Shown here piece by piece: positions 1-12,200 of a stretch of DNA of 64,000 bases. The DNA is from Pelecanus crispus. Its lineage: Eukaryota > Chordata > Aves > Pelecaniformes > Pelecanidae. Location: contig NC_134643.1 of NCBI RefSeq assembly GCF_030463565.1, positions 125,532,309 through 125,596,308 on the forward strand, given 5' to 3'. The notes below the pieces were generated by a model that saw only the letters and a list, made by a program, of their open reading frames with translations, was not told the DNA's origin and made no database searches. Every line of letters begins with the position of its first letter. Within the stretch, counting starts at the first letter, position 1. The position numbers were made by a program, and so were the translations under genes.

Positions 1-3000
1 TCCAATACAATGCCTACTTTTATGGTGATAATCTGCTCTCTCATCATTGCAGCATCAGTTTGGATCACACCTGCAGGTCGCTTAGGGAATATTCATTAAT
101 ATTCTAATTTGAGGAGTGTAAGTATTAATGTTTCCCATAACTGGCAACCTTGCAAAATCATCAGGAAAGAAAGAAAAGGGGTATAATTTCATACTCCCAC
201 AGTAGTTTTGCTGGCATTATCAGGGAAGTCCTGTGGGATCTGGGGCCCTGGGCATACTGCTTGTGTGTGCGTATCACTGACAAGGCTTGTGCACTGTTCA
301 CCCGACATGTCCAGAGCTGGACTTACCCGTGCACTGGCTGGTAGGTGTTGAGCACACCAGTTTTGAAGGAGCTCTGGACAGATTTGCACTTTGCCTGAAC
401 TCCCTGAAGAATCTGGCTGTGCAGATAAAGCTTGGGAGGGAGTCTAAAATCATGACCCTAAGCAATAATGAAAAATGTAATAGTGATTATAATGACTGCA
501 GAGAATGATGTTTACATTTTCTTGGCACGCTATCGTACATCGAAAAGTTCCTTAGAATAAACTGGATGATAATCAGAGCAATTAAGCTAACTGTTTGGAC
601 CAGAGACAAAACATTTCTAAAGCTAAAGAAAATGTTGCCAGGGGAACTGATGTATTAGAGAGCACTAAAAATTTCCTTTAGATTTACACTCCTCCTAACA
701 GTACCAAAGCTGCATCTTCTTTCACTGTGTTAAACTTTCTTACTTGCTTATTGTTGCCTGGAGTCTATGATGAATGTCTTCTACGTGTCCTGAATTACAA
801 CATTTTCATTTTACTAGCTACAACTCATCACCGATTTCAGTGCTGTGGAGGAGGAATGCACCTGCCAAAGGGTAAACATGGAATGTGGTTCAGAAGGAGT
901 GCAGGCAGGAAAGTACTGGAGAACTGCATTCCAGTTGTGCAGATTTATTAACGCCAAATAAAAACTGTGAGGATATTCATGCAAATTAAGTGTTTAATCC
1001 TGTGGCCTCCTGTGTGTGAAAGTCTGGAAGAAGATTATATCCAAAGCTTTCCTCATTAAGGGCCTACAGCAATTCTTCACAGAATTATGGCTTTATAATA
1101 ACCTTCAAGAGAACACTGAAGAAAAAACTCTGAAAAACAAAAACCAGATGAGCTGTATTGGTGTTACGAGGTTTTTGAGGATTTACCCAGGCCTCAGTTC
1201 ATGGTAGCATCACTTCATGAATCTTTAGGTCAAGACAAAGATGGCCTGCCTTCCTAAGAAGGAGATAAAACAGGATTCCTCAGATCAACATGAAACATCT
1301 TTTGTTGGTGGGATTGGTCTCAGCTAGCTTTTGCAGCCTAAAACAGCAAGTCCAGTCTTTCAGACTACTCTGTAGTGAAAAAAATAAGACAGGCCTACAA
1401 ACAAAGGGCGACAAATTCTTGCCTGCCTTAGACCCTCATATCAGGATAGGTGAAGCATCATCTGGTAGCGTTTTTGTATCTTTAAAGACTACAGAAAAAA
1501 TCCTTGCTAAATAGTTTAGGGTAGATGCCTGTGTCTTAGCTGGCTAGCAGTAGCTGAGGAGGGGTTCCTGCATGCTGTGTATGGTTACTGGTGTTCATAA
1601 GGATTGCAGCTCCTCTGGAACTGCCCCCACAGCCCCACTTTGTATCACGTCAGCTATTCAATGGGGATGTCACAGGATACCGTCAGTATCTTTCAGGTGA
1701 TTAATATATCTGTCCAGTAATTCTTTTTTGTTCACTCAGCAAACCATTTTTTACAAACTGAGGCATCTTTTAAAATATGGAGACAAACATTACACGATAG
1801 TTTGTGCAACAGAGGGACATTTGGGGTATCCTAATTTTTCACACAAATATGTATGTAGTAGATAGCAAGGACCCCAGCTTGCACTGAGTCTTCACTGTGC
1901 TTGATGTTGAAAGCAGAAATGGGTCTCTGGAGTTCTCATACCCTACAAAGTGGAAACAAGGTGAGGAAAAGTGTATCTCAACAGTCATACAGGTAACAAA
2001 AAGAGGAAATGGCATGGCCCTGTTATTTATAGAGCTTTCCCGCTAGTGCATTTGGGTCCTGATTAAGGAGAAATGTGAATAAAAGCTTAAAACTGTATGA
2101 GTCTTCAACATATTAACAGATTAATGAAAAGATTTTAAAAACTAAAGCTTGTGAGAGAAGGAGAGGGATCTGTGTATCTCACTTGACTTCTACAGCTCAC
2201 ACTAATAAAATCTGTTTTGAATGAGAAACATGCCTTTCAGAGCACCAAATATTTTGGCAAACAGTAGAGAAAAAGTGTAGAGCATAGAAAGAGGAAAAAA
2301 AAAGGAGGCAGTGTTGGAAAAGTTATGGCTTAGCATCTCTTTGGACTGATAAGCTACTAGAGAGAAGTGTCCTGTAGGTGTCAAGATGGAGACAGCTAAT
2401 TCAGTCACTAGGTCAGCTTATCTCCTACATTAGTCTCTTCTAGATGTTTCAATTCTCCTGTTCTTCACTAGAGAAAAGAACATTTTTTTTTTATAGGGAG
2501 CCATTTCTCAAAGTCTTTGTAATGTTCAAACTGCTTTTCAAGCCCGTTTCCATGGGGAAGTGAAGAATTTTATTCCTGTTTCCAGCACTGACCTCAAATC
2601 AGTTTTAATTTTGTATTTGTAAGTGCCTCTTCTCCACTATCCTCTGATCATATCTTCTTTGACTCAGCTAAATAAGCTAATGTACAGCAAGGAAATGTAG
2701 GGACTGGCGATTTCCCCTGCTGCATTCTCACTCGTTTGAAGTAATTTACAACTGAAGGTGTCTAAATGCTCTTAATTTTCCATCATGACAATTTGTCCAA
2801 TTCTCCTGTGAGGAAAAAAAAAAAATTACACTTACAGCCACAATGACAGTGACAGAAGGCTTCACTAATCTACTCTCAGAAAGTCCATTTCACTTGGAGC
2901 TTCTTGCGTGGGTTTGCACAGCAAGCTGTATAGACATGTGTTTCCGACCAACACACCCTAGAACAAAAAATGTTAAGGGTTGCTCCAGCAGTTTACACAG

Positions 3001-3849
3001 TCTACACACCATACCAAAGAAATGATACGGTGTGCAAAAAAGAGTTTGGAAGGGTTGGGGGGGGGGGAAAAACAGTCAAAAATCCTCCTACTCACGGGCA
3101 GAAGAAAAAGGAAGAATTGGAAAGAAGTGTCTAGAGAAACTGGAGTGGGAGGTAGGAATCTGCCTGGTATGCAGGCTGATAATTCACAAAATGATTTTCC
3201 ACTTGCATCAGGCTGGCAAACTTAGGACCTGATCTTTCGAACAGTCATGAGGATGGGTAGTCTTGTACGCACACAATGTTCTCAGTGGTTGGGGATTCGG
3301 ACACTTTACCATGCTACGTAATGTCTTATCCCACGCACATCCTAACCAGTGCCAATGGTTGTATTCATCACAATATCACAGTTCATTAGGGAAGTCAAAG
3401 TATGGAAGGAACTAACAAGGGCAGTGAGAAATAATTAATAAAGTATTAATACATGTGTTGGTTGCCTAAGCAGCCCCAGGGAAAACGAAGGACATTTGAA
3501 TCCACTCACTGTGCACCAGATTCACCCAGAAGGATTTCAGCTGATGAAGCCAAGGCAGCGAGTGTGTGGGTGGAGGTGACAGGTGCTCTCCTGATGACTC
3601 CCACTGGGGTCAGATCCAGAGCAGGATGTAAACATGACAGATGCTCTAGGCCGCAATGCACCCAGTTCCCACTGTGGGCTTCAACCTTCTACCCTGAGGG
3701 GAAGGGAATGAAATGCCTGCGACTGGGGCCAGCAGAGTGGTGTACGCATCTTTATGTGTGTACATGTTTAAGGATATGGCTAATTTGACCACGACAGACT
3801 GCAGTGTGGTGAAGTGATAGCTGATCAGCCTGTGATTAGCTAGTGTTAT
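1..3849. other. Non-coding region upstream of the first repeat
   Basis: I see no gene here. Open frames are short (under about 115 codons), have no recognisable domain and no linked splice sites in phase. Only low-complexity tracts stand out: an A run near 2814-2825 and a G run near 3058-3067. By vertebrate synteny (B3GALT5-IGSF5-PCP4) this would be the B3GALT5-IGSF5 interval, but no B3GALT5 coding exon is visible. Confidence 0.6.
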
Positions 3850-4450
3850 AACAACAGCTGTAGCACAAGTGCAGCAACATGATATCCAAAGGGACATTGA
3901 TAAGCTTGAGGACTGGGCCAACAGAAACATCCTGAAATCCAGTGTGAAGAAGCACAAAGTTCTGCATATCAGAGGCAACAACCTTGAGTTATGGGCTGCA
4001 ATGGTACCACCTAAGTGACAGTGGGTAGAAATCTTGATTTCTTGAGAAAATTTCTTAAGACCTGGGTGAAATGAGCACCAGGATAAATACAAGCCAACAA
4101 TGCCCTCTCACTGCAAATATGGCAAACCATGTACTAGGTCACATTCAGAGAAGTGTTGCCAGCAAATTCAGAAAAACTATTCTCCTCTGCTAGACACATC
4201 TGGAAATCTGTGTGCAGTTTTGTGCCCCTCAGTTCAAGTTGGATGTAGAGAAGCTAGAGGAGGGTCCAGCGGCAGGACATCAAGTGGACAAGAGTCTAGA
4301 GTACACTGTTGGTGAGGAGATGGTGAGTGAGCAAGGCTTTAGTCAGGCAAAGAAGAGGGTAAGGGGTGATCTAATAGCAGCTTAAATCTATCTGAAGAGC
4401 AATTATAAAGATGACAGAGGCAATCTCATCTCAGGAGTGCCAAATGATAG
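3850..4450 (+). repeat. Old CR1 LINE fragment (3' part of ORF2 and 3' UTR)
   Basis: The sequence follows the avian CR1 3' region in order. It has the 'gaggactgggccaacag' stretch that matches 'GGxTGGGCC...' of ORF2, the segment around 'gtgcagttttgtgcccctcag' corresponding to the CR1 'CVQFWAPQ' codons, and then the region preceding the CR1 3' UTR. Similarity is patchy and every frame is broken, so this is an old, diverged copy. A 148-codon open frame on the opposite strand (3646-4092) is only antisense CR1. Confidence 0.7.
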
Positions 4451-5330
4451 TTTTGTAAAAGTTTTAAAAGCAGTTATTATCCTTTCCAAAGCAATTTTAC
4501 AAAAAATTACCTTTATTAAATCAAGCTGAAAATCCAGTCAATTCATTTTAACTTTCTGCGCTTTTCCTACTTGGACAACCAGCAACTGAATCTGCTTATT
4601 AGATGTTTTCCCTTTTCTTCCTCTAGCTTTATTTGGATGGAAATCAAACTATACATAGAAGGGGGTTTTTTTACAAGTCAGGGTGATATTTTTTCTAATT
4701 AGGCAAAATTTTTGAAGTTGATTTTGAAATTGATCAAAATTCCCCAAACAGACTGTTTCATTTCCCTTTGTTGAACTGTACCTTTTCATTTTGAGACAGT
4801 GTGGCATTAGTTTCTACTTGTTAGAACTGTTACTGTGCTTAGTAGGAAATATAGTTCAGGAAAGTCATATGGCCCTTCTTTAAGCTTCCTGGCAGATGGA
4901 CTTGGGAAACTCTCCTGATGTGTCACATCAGTTCAACTCACTGACCAAAGACGATGTAATGCGAAGGATGCTGTTCGGCTCTCAGAGGAAGACAAAGGCT
5001 GGCAGCCATTGAACGAGCATCTCCATGAGGCATACGGCAGCTTTGGTGAACACACACAATTGTCAAAGTGGCAGGAAAAGGTGTGATTTAGCTGAGCAAA
5101 CAAACACAAAATATTTCAGAATTAAATGAAATTGTTTAATGAACATTTTCCTGACATAACATAAAAAATTCCCCAAAATAAAAACTGAAAGGAGGAAAGG
5201 AATATGAAAATAAAAAAGGGAAAAAAAAACCCCACTTGGGGACTGTACTTTGCATTAACAGATGGAAAACCTATTCAGTTTTCTCACCAGCTGCTTATAA
5301 AGTTGCACTTCACCTAAGTAAGGGCCCATT
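4451..5330. other. Non-coding stretch, nothing recognised
   Basis: AT-rich single-copy-looking DNA with A-rich tracts near 5161-5231. No gene, repeat family or structured element recognised. Confidence 0.5.
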
Positions 5331-6560
5331 TTGCCAGGGCCCTGAGGGCACCAGCGGGCCTGACCCTGCCTGGGCAGCCCACGGGGGCTGCCCGACCCTG
5401 CCCACGGCCAGGCCCCCACGCCAGCCACCCGGGGCTGTGGGCCCCTGCCCCAGCGACGCCGCAGCCTGCCCTGGCCCTGCCTCCGGCCCTGTCCCCTGGA
5501 TGGGCCCCTTGGCGCCATGTCGCGGCCTTGTCTCCAGCCCTGTCCCCGACCCTGTCTCCTTCAGCTCCTGACTGGACTCCCTGGATAGACCCTGGCCCTG
5601 GCTCGGCCTCTTACCCTGTCAGGGGCTGCCGATGGACCCCGACCCCCCCGGCTGTGGGTGACAGCGCCTGTCGGTGAGGGCACGGCTGGCGTGGGGCCCA
5701 CGGCTGGGCGCTTCTGCTCGCTGCCATGTTGCCTGCAGCGCTGTAACAGCGGGACGAGCTCCAGCTTTGGCGTGGGGCGCCGACACACTCACCTGCGCAG
5801 TTATAAACCGGGGAAAATAAATCCTGTGCCTCCCATCGCGTCCTGGCAAGGCGGCGTGGCCGTCCTCTGCCGAGATGTCAGGCGGTGGCGCCCATCCAGC
5901 TTTTCGGGTCCGGACGGCGTGGAGTTTGCTCCTGTGCGTGTGTGTGTGTGTCATCGGCTGTGCCTTACTTCCTCCTGCAGGACCGGTTAAATATTAACAC
6001 AGCGATAGGCATCTTTGGGTGGGGGAAGGGGAGAGGCAATCCTTACCTCACCATATCGGGGAGACGATGTCAGGGAGGGCGCCTGCCCCGGGGCCTGGCA
6101 GCTGAGAGGCGGCAGAGGTCGACGCTCCTTCCCCGCGGCACCTCGGGCAGCTGGCCCTGACGCCTGAGGGAGGTTTCCCTGGAGCGTGGAGGCGAGGGCT
6201 GGCCGGGGGCTCCTTGCTCTGAACGCTGCTGGCCTCCTCCCGTGTCTCCCGGGCAGAGGGTGCGAGCGGTGCCTGTCGTCGAAGGGAAAGCGGTGGGAGA
6301 CACCCTCTCGGCACCCGGGGAAGAGATCCAGGTAATCCCTCCGGAGCCATTATTCACTTCCCAGCAGAAGGAGCTGGTGGCTGAAAGATAATTTAACCCT
6401 CTCCCCTGCTCCTGCCTCAGCGGGGAAGCCTGCCCTGGGCTGGTGGCAGTGGGGTGAGCAGGGGCGTTTTGCGGCCCCCATCTCCTGCTGTGCTCCCCAG
6501 CCTTCGGGGCAGGTGTCCCTGCATCATGGGGTGCCCAAAGCATCTGAGCCCTGCTCAGTG
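5331..6560. promoter_or_regulatory. GC-rich, CpG-island-like block, possible promoter
   Basis: Composition changes abruptly from AT-rich to GC-rich with many CpGs, such as the GCGACGCCGCAG and GGCGCCATGTCGCGG stretches. It returns to AT-rich after about 6560. The first part (5336-5570) is a degenerate CCCTG-rich repeat. A TATAAA-like motif lies at about 5802. On the - strand a near-perfect splice donor (CAG/GTGAGT) sits near 5790. The block is about 3 kb upstream of the IGSF5 start codon and could hold a 5' UTR exon and promoter, or a divergent transcript. The open frames inside are long only because GC-rich DNA has few stops. Promoter function is inferred, not shown. Confidence 0.4.
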
Positions 6561-9155
6561 CCAGGCCGGATCTGGCTGCTGCTCCTTTAGGGCAATATGA
6601 TCAATATTATCCCCTTGCCTCCAGCATGGATGCGGGAGGGAGTAGGCTCGGAGCCATGCATGGCAGCGCTGGTGATGTGAATCACCCTGCGCACCTGCAG
6701 AGAAGGTGAAAAGCAGCTCAGACCAAACCCCAGGTATTTAATTCATCATCAGCCAAGATATCCTGTTTCATCTGGGGATCAGGTAATATTTCCTGGCCCT
6801 TTGAAAGTCCATTTTGAAACGAAGCAAAACAAAACGTTATAGATCCCTTCCTTTCCCATCTCACTTTGCTCCACCCCAAGCTATTTCCTGATTTTGGCCT
6901 GAATTTTGGCATAAGATTCTAGCAAGTTTATTCTTCTCCACAAAACTTTGCTCGGCTCAGCTTGTGTTGGTGCAGCCGGATTTGTAACTGGAGGTATGAA
7001 GGCTGCTGCCCTGGCTGGCGGGGTCCTCTCCAGGCCTGTAGATCCTGCCTAGGATCGCAGCTTCCTGGAAAAGGACATGGGCCTAACTTTTCGATTTGTT
7101 TCCTGGTGCTTTACTTGGGCTGTTTCACTTCATATGACAGATAATACTAACTCTTAAAAACTAGTGACTGATTTGTGTACATGCTGAGAGCTATCACAGT
7201 GACAGAGCAAAGAGAAATCCCTCCAAGCTGTGCATGGTGACCCTCCTGCCCCAGCTGCCTGCTAGGGACTCCTCCGCACACGAAACGTGGAAGTGAGAAA
7301 AACCCAAAACCTCTCAAAATGCACTGGGCAACCCCAAACCAGCCTGCAAACTAGCCCCCCTCCCAACCCGCAGGTGAAGAAATCAGCCTACAGGTTTGGT
7401 TTAAAATGTTGATTAGTTGACAGGGCTGTCCCTTACGTTTGCAAGGTAAACTGAAAGCTTGCAAAACAGGAAGACGCGGAACAAGCTACCAGCTGAGCCA
7501 GTCAGGTTGCAACTGCCACAGTAAACTCAGCGAGACCCCCTGCTTAAAGCACCAAGCAGCGAACAGAGCTCCAGTACAGCTTGGTGCTGCAGCTGAACAC
7601 GTTTGGAAAGACAGCAAAAATGGTTTTTGTTGGTTGCAGTGGTGCAGCAGGCAGGGAAGGTCTGGGTGTGGGGCGTTCCTCCCACACAGGCACACTGTGA
7701 GAGGTACCACCACCCACCCCTGTGCCATCCCACCACTGCTGCTTTCACAAAAGCTCTGCTGGGAATTAATGCAGGGTCTTCACACAAAACTGCGAAATGA
7801 ACTGCTTGCTTAAGGGCAGCAAAACTGCTGTGTTTTGTGCCTTGGTGTGGTTTTGGTTTTAGCAAAAGGGTGATTAAAAAAGTATGCTTGTTACAGGGAA
7901 CTCTGGGTGTCTCTGTCATGATATTAATATTTCTGCATTGCACAGAGCTGCCACAGAAAATACCCCTTAAATCAAACCCACTTTCCTGACAAGAAATTTG
8001 GGCTGGCCACATAACCACATCCTCTGGCCTCTGTCCCTTTCATGAAGGCAAGCTTCAATTTCCTAGCTGAGAAATTTGTAAACCAAGCAGCGCAGTCAAA
8101 CTCTTTTCCACATATTTTGAGGGGGAGGAGAATATTATCATACAAGTGAATCACAAGCACTGGAAAAGCAGAAAATGCAGAAGTAAGGTGATGGATTCCA
8201 CCAAAGCTCTGTATCTTATCTCTGACCACGTGAAGAGCTAGCGGTGTTTTATTTTGGGGTGTAAGAGGCACTGTCAGGTTCAGAGAAATAATTCTGGGGA
8301 CCCTCTTTGCACTAGCAGCCTTTCTGCGTGTTCAGTCTGGGGAGCTGGGAGGAGATTTTGTGTTTCTCATCCTTGCCCCAAGGAAGGTGGGACGGAGAGG
8401 CCGGGGTGGAGGACCGCTGCAGCAATGATGGTACCAGGCTCTGCCTGGAAATGTATAAATAGGAATCCTAGTTTTGGAGTAAAGCACACAGAAAAATATC
8501 AAAACAAACTTTTTGGGTGTAGCGGTGCATTGGGATATATTCCCACTTCCTCTCCTGAAGGCTGCCTGGTGCAGGAGGTGTCAGCTTCCCAAGGTGGGGT
8601 AACAACCCCTCCGTACGGAGGTCTGCTCCCCGCTGGCCCCCGGGGAGCAGCTGGTGCCCTGCACAGTTGCCCTGCATGACAGTAAGTGATGGAGCACAGG
8701 GTTCATTAGTCTGCCAGGACGCTGCTGGTGGCACAGACGGCGCACCCACGATACACATGCAGTTGTGGGCAGCTTAGAGAATTATTTTTCCCAGCTGCTC
8801 ATGATTAACTTTAATGATACAGATGGAGCTCCCCTGACAGACAATCCTGAAGCAGTAGTGTTGTAATAGCCAGGAGGGACCAAGGGCGTGAGAGATACAA
8901 GGTCCATAGGGGGAAGTTTCTCTGCTGAAGAAAGTTCCTCTACTTCTTTTGAAACAGTTGTTTTGAGAAAAGATACTGCTCTCCTTCCAAACCCTCCCTC
9001 ATTTAATCTTCTCCCCTTGTTGGTAATACAGGTCACATAAAGTCACATTTTATCACAGGACGCAAAGCAGCAGCTCATTACCGAGTTTCTCGATAAGTTC
9101 TGTCCTTCAGCTTCTTCTCAAGTATGCAGTGACCGCTGGTGGCTTTCTGCCTTAG
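6561..9155. other. Non-coding stretch before IGSF5 coding exon 1
   Basis: No coding gene recognised. Frames such as 7527-8018 on the - strand have no domain and no linked splice sites. The segment may belong to a 5' intron or 5' UTR of IGSF5 if transcription starts in the CpG-rich block upstream. Confidence 0.5.
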
Positions 9156-9234
9156 GGACCAGGAGAGAATGCTCCAATGGAGAGGTTCCAGAAACTCATT
9201 TTAATTCCTCTCATCTTAACTGCCTCGCTACCAG
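9156..9234 (+). CDS. IGSF5: IGSF5 exon 1 (start codon and signal peptide)
   Basis: The ATG at 9177 opens 19 codons plus one base (phase 1), reading [19 protein letters not shown]. This is a basic/polar start followed by a hydrophobic core and small residues, a classic secretory signal. The donor is CCAG/GTAGGA at 9234/9235. A pyrimidine-rich CTTTCTGCCTTAG just upstream could be an acceptor, so the exon may begin at 9156 with a separate 5' UTR exon further upstream. The start codon has G at +4 but C at -3, a middling Kozak context. The one-base remainder joins exon 2 to make Gly20. Confidence 0.8.
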
Positions 9235-12200
9235 GTAGGACACATTCATAACCCTTGAAATGAGCCACCATGGACAAATTGTGTGAACTAATTTTAAAGC
9301 CGTGTAAATGGCAATTACTAGTTATATCAGATTGAACAGTCAGTCCCAGAGGGGGATTATTTAAACTGTTTGAAACAGTTGAGTTTACATTTCAAGCCTG
9401 AATGATCTGATGGCTTAGAGTGGGCTTCAGTATGCAGGAGTGAGCAGTGGATGGGGTGGGGAGGAGATGGGGAGGCTGCCCTCTCTCACTTCCAGTGAGC
9501 AGGGATGTCCCACTTATTTCTCCCTCTCCTTGTGCTCATCTTCCTCCTGAGTGTTTGGGACTGCTTTTGAGGGGGCATCTGTAGAGAACTTAATATCAGC
9601 AGCTGATTTTGCTTCCAGAAATATGTGCAAATTATAATTTTGCTAGTTTGCCTCCAATTTACCTTTCATATGCCTGAGTTTCAAAGTGAATTCAGATAAA
9701 AAGTATCTTGGTGGCAGAGCTTTAAAGAAAATGTGAATATAAAGTGACTAGTTGGGTAACGGAGACAAGGCTGATTTTTTTTTTTTTTATTATAGTCTAG
9801 CTGGCGTTTTAACAGGCTCTAAAAGGAGGGAGCTGCAGTGGCATGAGAGGGAAGGTATTGTCATGGCTTAATAATCAGTGAAAGGAAACACAATGCAGGA
9901 ATAAATGTTGAGTTTTCTGAGCAGAGTGGCGTTCCCAGTGGAGTTGCACAGGGATGTGTGGTATTCAACAAGCTCTTAAACAACCTAGTGAAGAGGAGTG
10001 AACTGTGAGGTGGCAGACTTTGCAGGTGGTGCAGAATTACTTAGGGCAGCCAAATCCAAAAAGAGACTGGAAAGATTTGCCAGAAAATGTCACAATGCCA
10101 AGTGAGTAAGTAATAAAGGAGCAGAAAACATTCAATGCAAAGCATCACTTAACTGAAGATGTCTAGTGGGGGAAAAGAATAGATATCTTGGAAAGAGAGT
10201 AAATTGCTGAAAGAAGGAGAAAATTTCACCACTAAGTGTCTTTAGCAAGGGAAGTACAAAGAAAACTGGCATTATATAAATCTGCAGAAAGCTTATATCT
10301 TGAATACTGGACGTTTTGTTAGCCCTTCCATTTCCAAAAGGACATATTAGGTCTGAGAAAGGTATAAAGTGTGACAGAGGTGATCAAAGGTATGAGGAGG
10401 CCTTCATTATACTGATAAATTTTTCTGCTTGTGAAAAAGAAGAAATAGTAAAGATTTATTAAAATAATTAATTATATGGAGGTGAATGGTGAATGGTGAA
10501 ATGGTTGTTGACAATTTCTCATAACAAAAAGAACTAGTGGCAGCCAGTAAAACTATCAGAAAGAAGGTTTAAGGCAAATCAAAGAATGTACTTTTCCTCA
10601 CAGTATGTAATTAAATAGTAAAGCTCATGGTCACTGGATATGGGGGATACCAAATTGTAAACAGGCTGAAAAAGCTAGAAACAAGTATCATGGAGGGTAG
10701 ATCCATAGGTGCAGATGCAATCATTGGCTCAGGAAATCCCTAGATCTCTTATTTTTGGACACTGAAGAGTTATAACAAGGAAGCCTCAATTTTTATTTGT
10801 TCTGTTTCTTGCACTGTCTTCCTAAGCATCCAGAGCAGAGTACTACATGTTTTAGAGGACTTCTGTTACTGTTCACTAATGCTTTTAGTCAAGCACCCCT
10901 GCAATGGGTGTTTTATTGTCCCACCTGCAAGCTGTATTGGGGTAGCAGGCGTTGCCCGCACTGTGTGGGGCAGCTGTGGGAGCACACCCCAATGCAGAGA
11001 GAAAAAGTATATTGTGGAGAGTCAAGCATTGCTCTTGAAAGAAGTATTGCTGCTCTCAGGATATCAGGAGTCACAAGGCTGGCTGGTGTGGCTAGGCTGC
11101 CAAGATGGCTGCATGGCACAGCGAGTTTGAGCATCCCCGTGGATGGGCACAGCATGGCCTTCGGCAGCAATAGTATTGCAGACCACAGGGCTGACATGCA
11201 GTGCAGGGTCCCAGCCTGCTACCAGGATATTGGTGGTGGTGCTGCTGCGGTGCTCCCAGCCTGGGGACCCTCACCTCTAGAGGCAAGAGGCAGCACGGGA
11301 GGAAAGGAGGAGTAGTCCAGCAGCAGTCAGGAGAGGCTGCAAGGGACAGCTGTCAAACAGTGAGTAAGAGAAGAGATGGGAAGACACGCTTGGGGGCTGT
11401 GGAGACACTTGTATGCAGGTGGGAGGAAATTTTGGTTTTCAAAAAGCTCAGCTTCAGGGTTGTTGGTTTTTGAAACAGACTTGAGATGTGCTGAAGAAAA
11501 ATCTTACCAAATGCAAAACAATTTATGGCAGAGCTGTTGCTGGAGCAGTGGGCCAGTGATGAGGCAGGGAAGGCAGAAGACAAGGTGAGGTGAGCAAGAG
11601 ACTAAAGAACGAATGACAAGAAAAAGGAATTTAAAACAGCCAGGAAGAAAAAAATGTAGAAATCCAAACAGAAATAGCAGAGAAGGAAGGGAGGAAGACA
11701 GAGACTAGACACAAAAACTGAAGGATAAAAGCCAGGGTTTATGGAAGGGCAATACGGGTATAGAGGGGGAGATTATTTTGAAATATGATAATGAGGCTGG
11801 AAAAAAGGGAATCATTATGGCAAAAGGATAAGTCCATCCTGTCCTTCACTGTGCTCCATCCAAATAGGTCACTTAGAGGAAAGACAGAGTCAGCAGAGGA
11901 GAGGAGGGAAGGAAGAGAAGGTAGCCACATCTTGATGCCCCTGTTGCTGAAACCTTCAGCATGAGAAAGTGGTCCTTTAGAGTTAGTTCAAGCACGGAAG
12001 AAAAAACATTGATGACGAAGGGCAAGGGCAGTCCTTTGGCAAATGAGGTTCCCTCAGTGCAGGCGTCATCCAGGGAATGAGGTGTATTTTTGTTTCTTCA
12101 AAACCCCGAGTGATGTGACAGCGAATCTGTGTTAGAGGAGGGAATAAACAGCTCATAAAGGAGTTGGTATATACTCTGCATGCGGTTGGGAAGGACTGAG

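Noticed and set aside
3646..4092. 148-codon open frame on the - strand
   Set aside because: Antisense to an old CR1 fragment, with no domain of its own.
5236..6543. Several 90-157-codon open frames in the GC-rich block
   Set aside because: Overlapping frames on both strands in GC-rich DNA, Pro/Ala/Arg-rich with no domain; expected from base composition.
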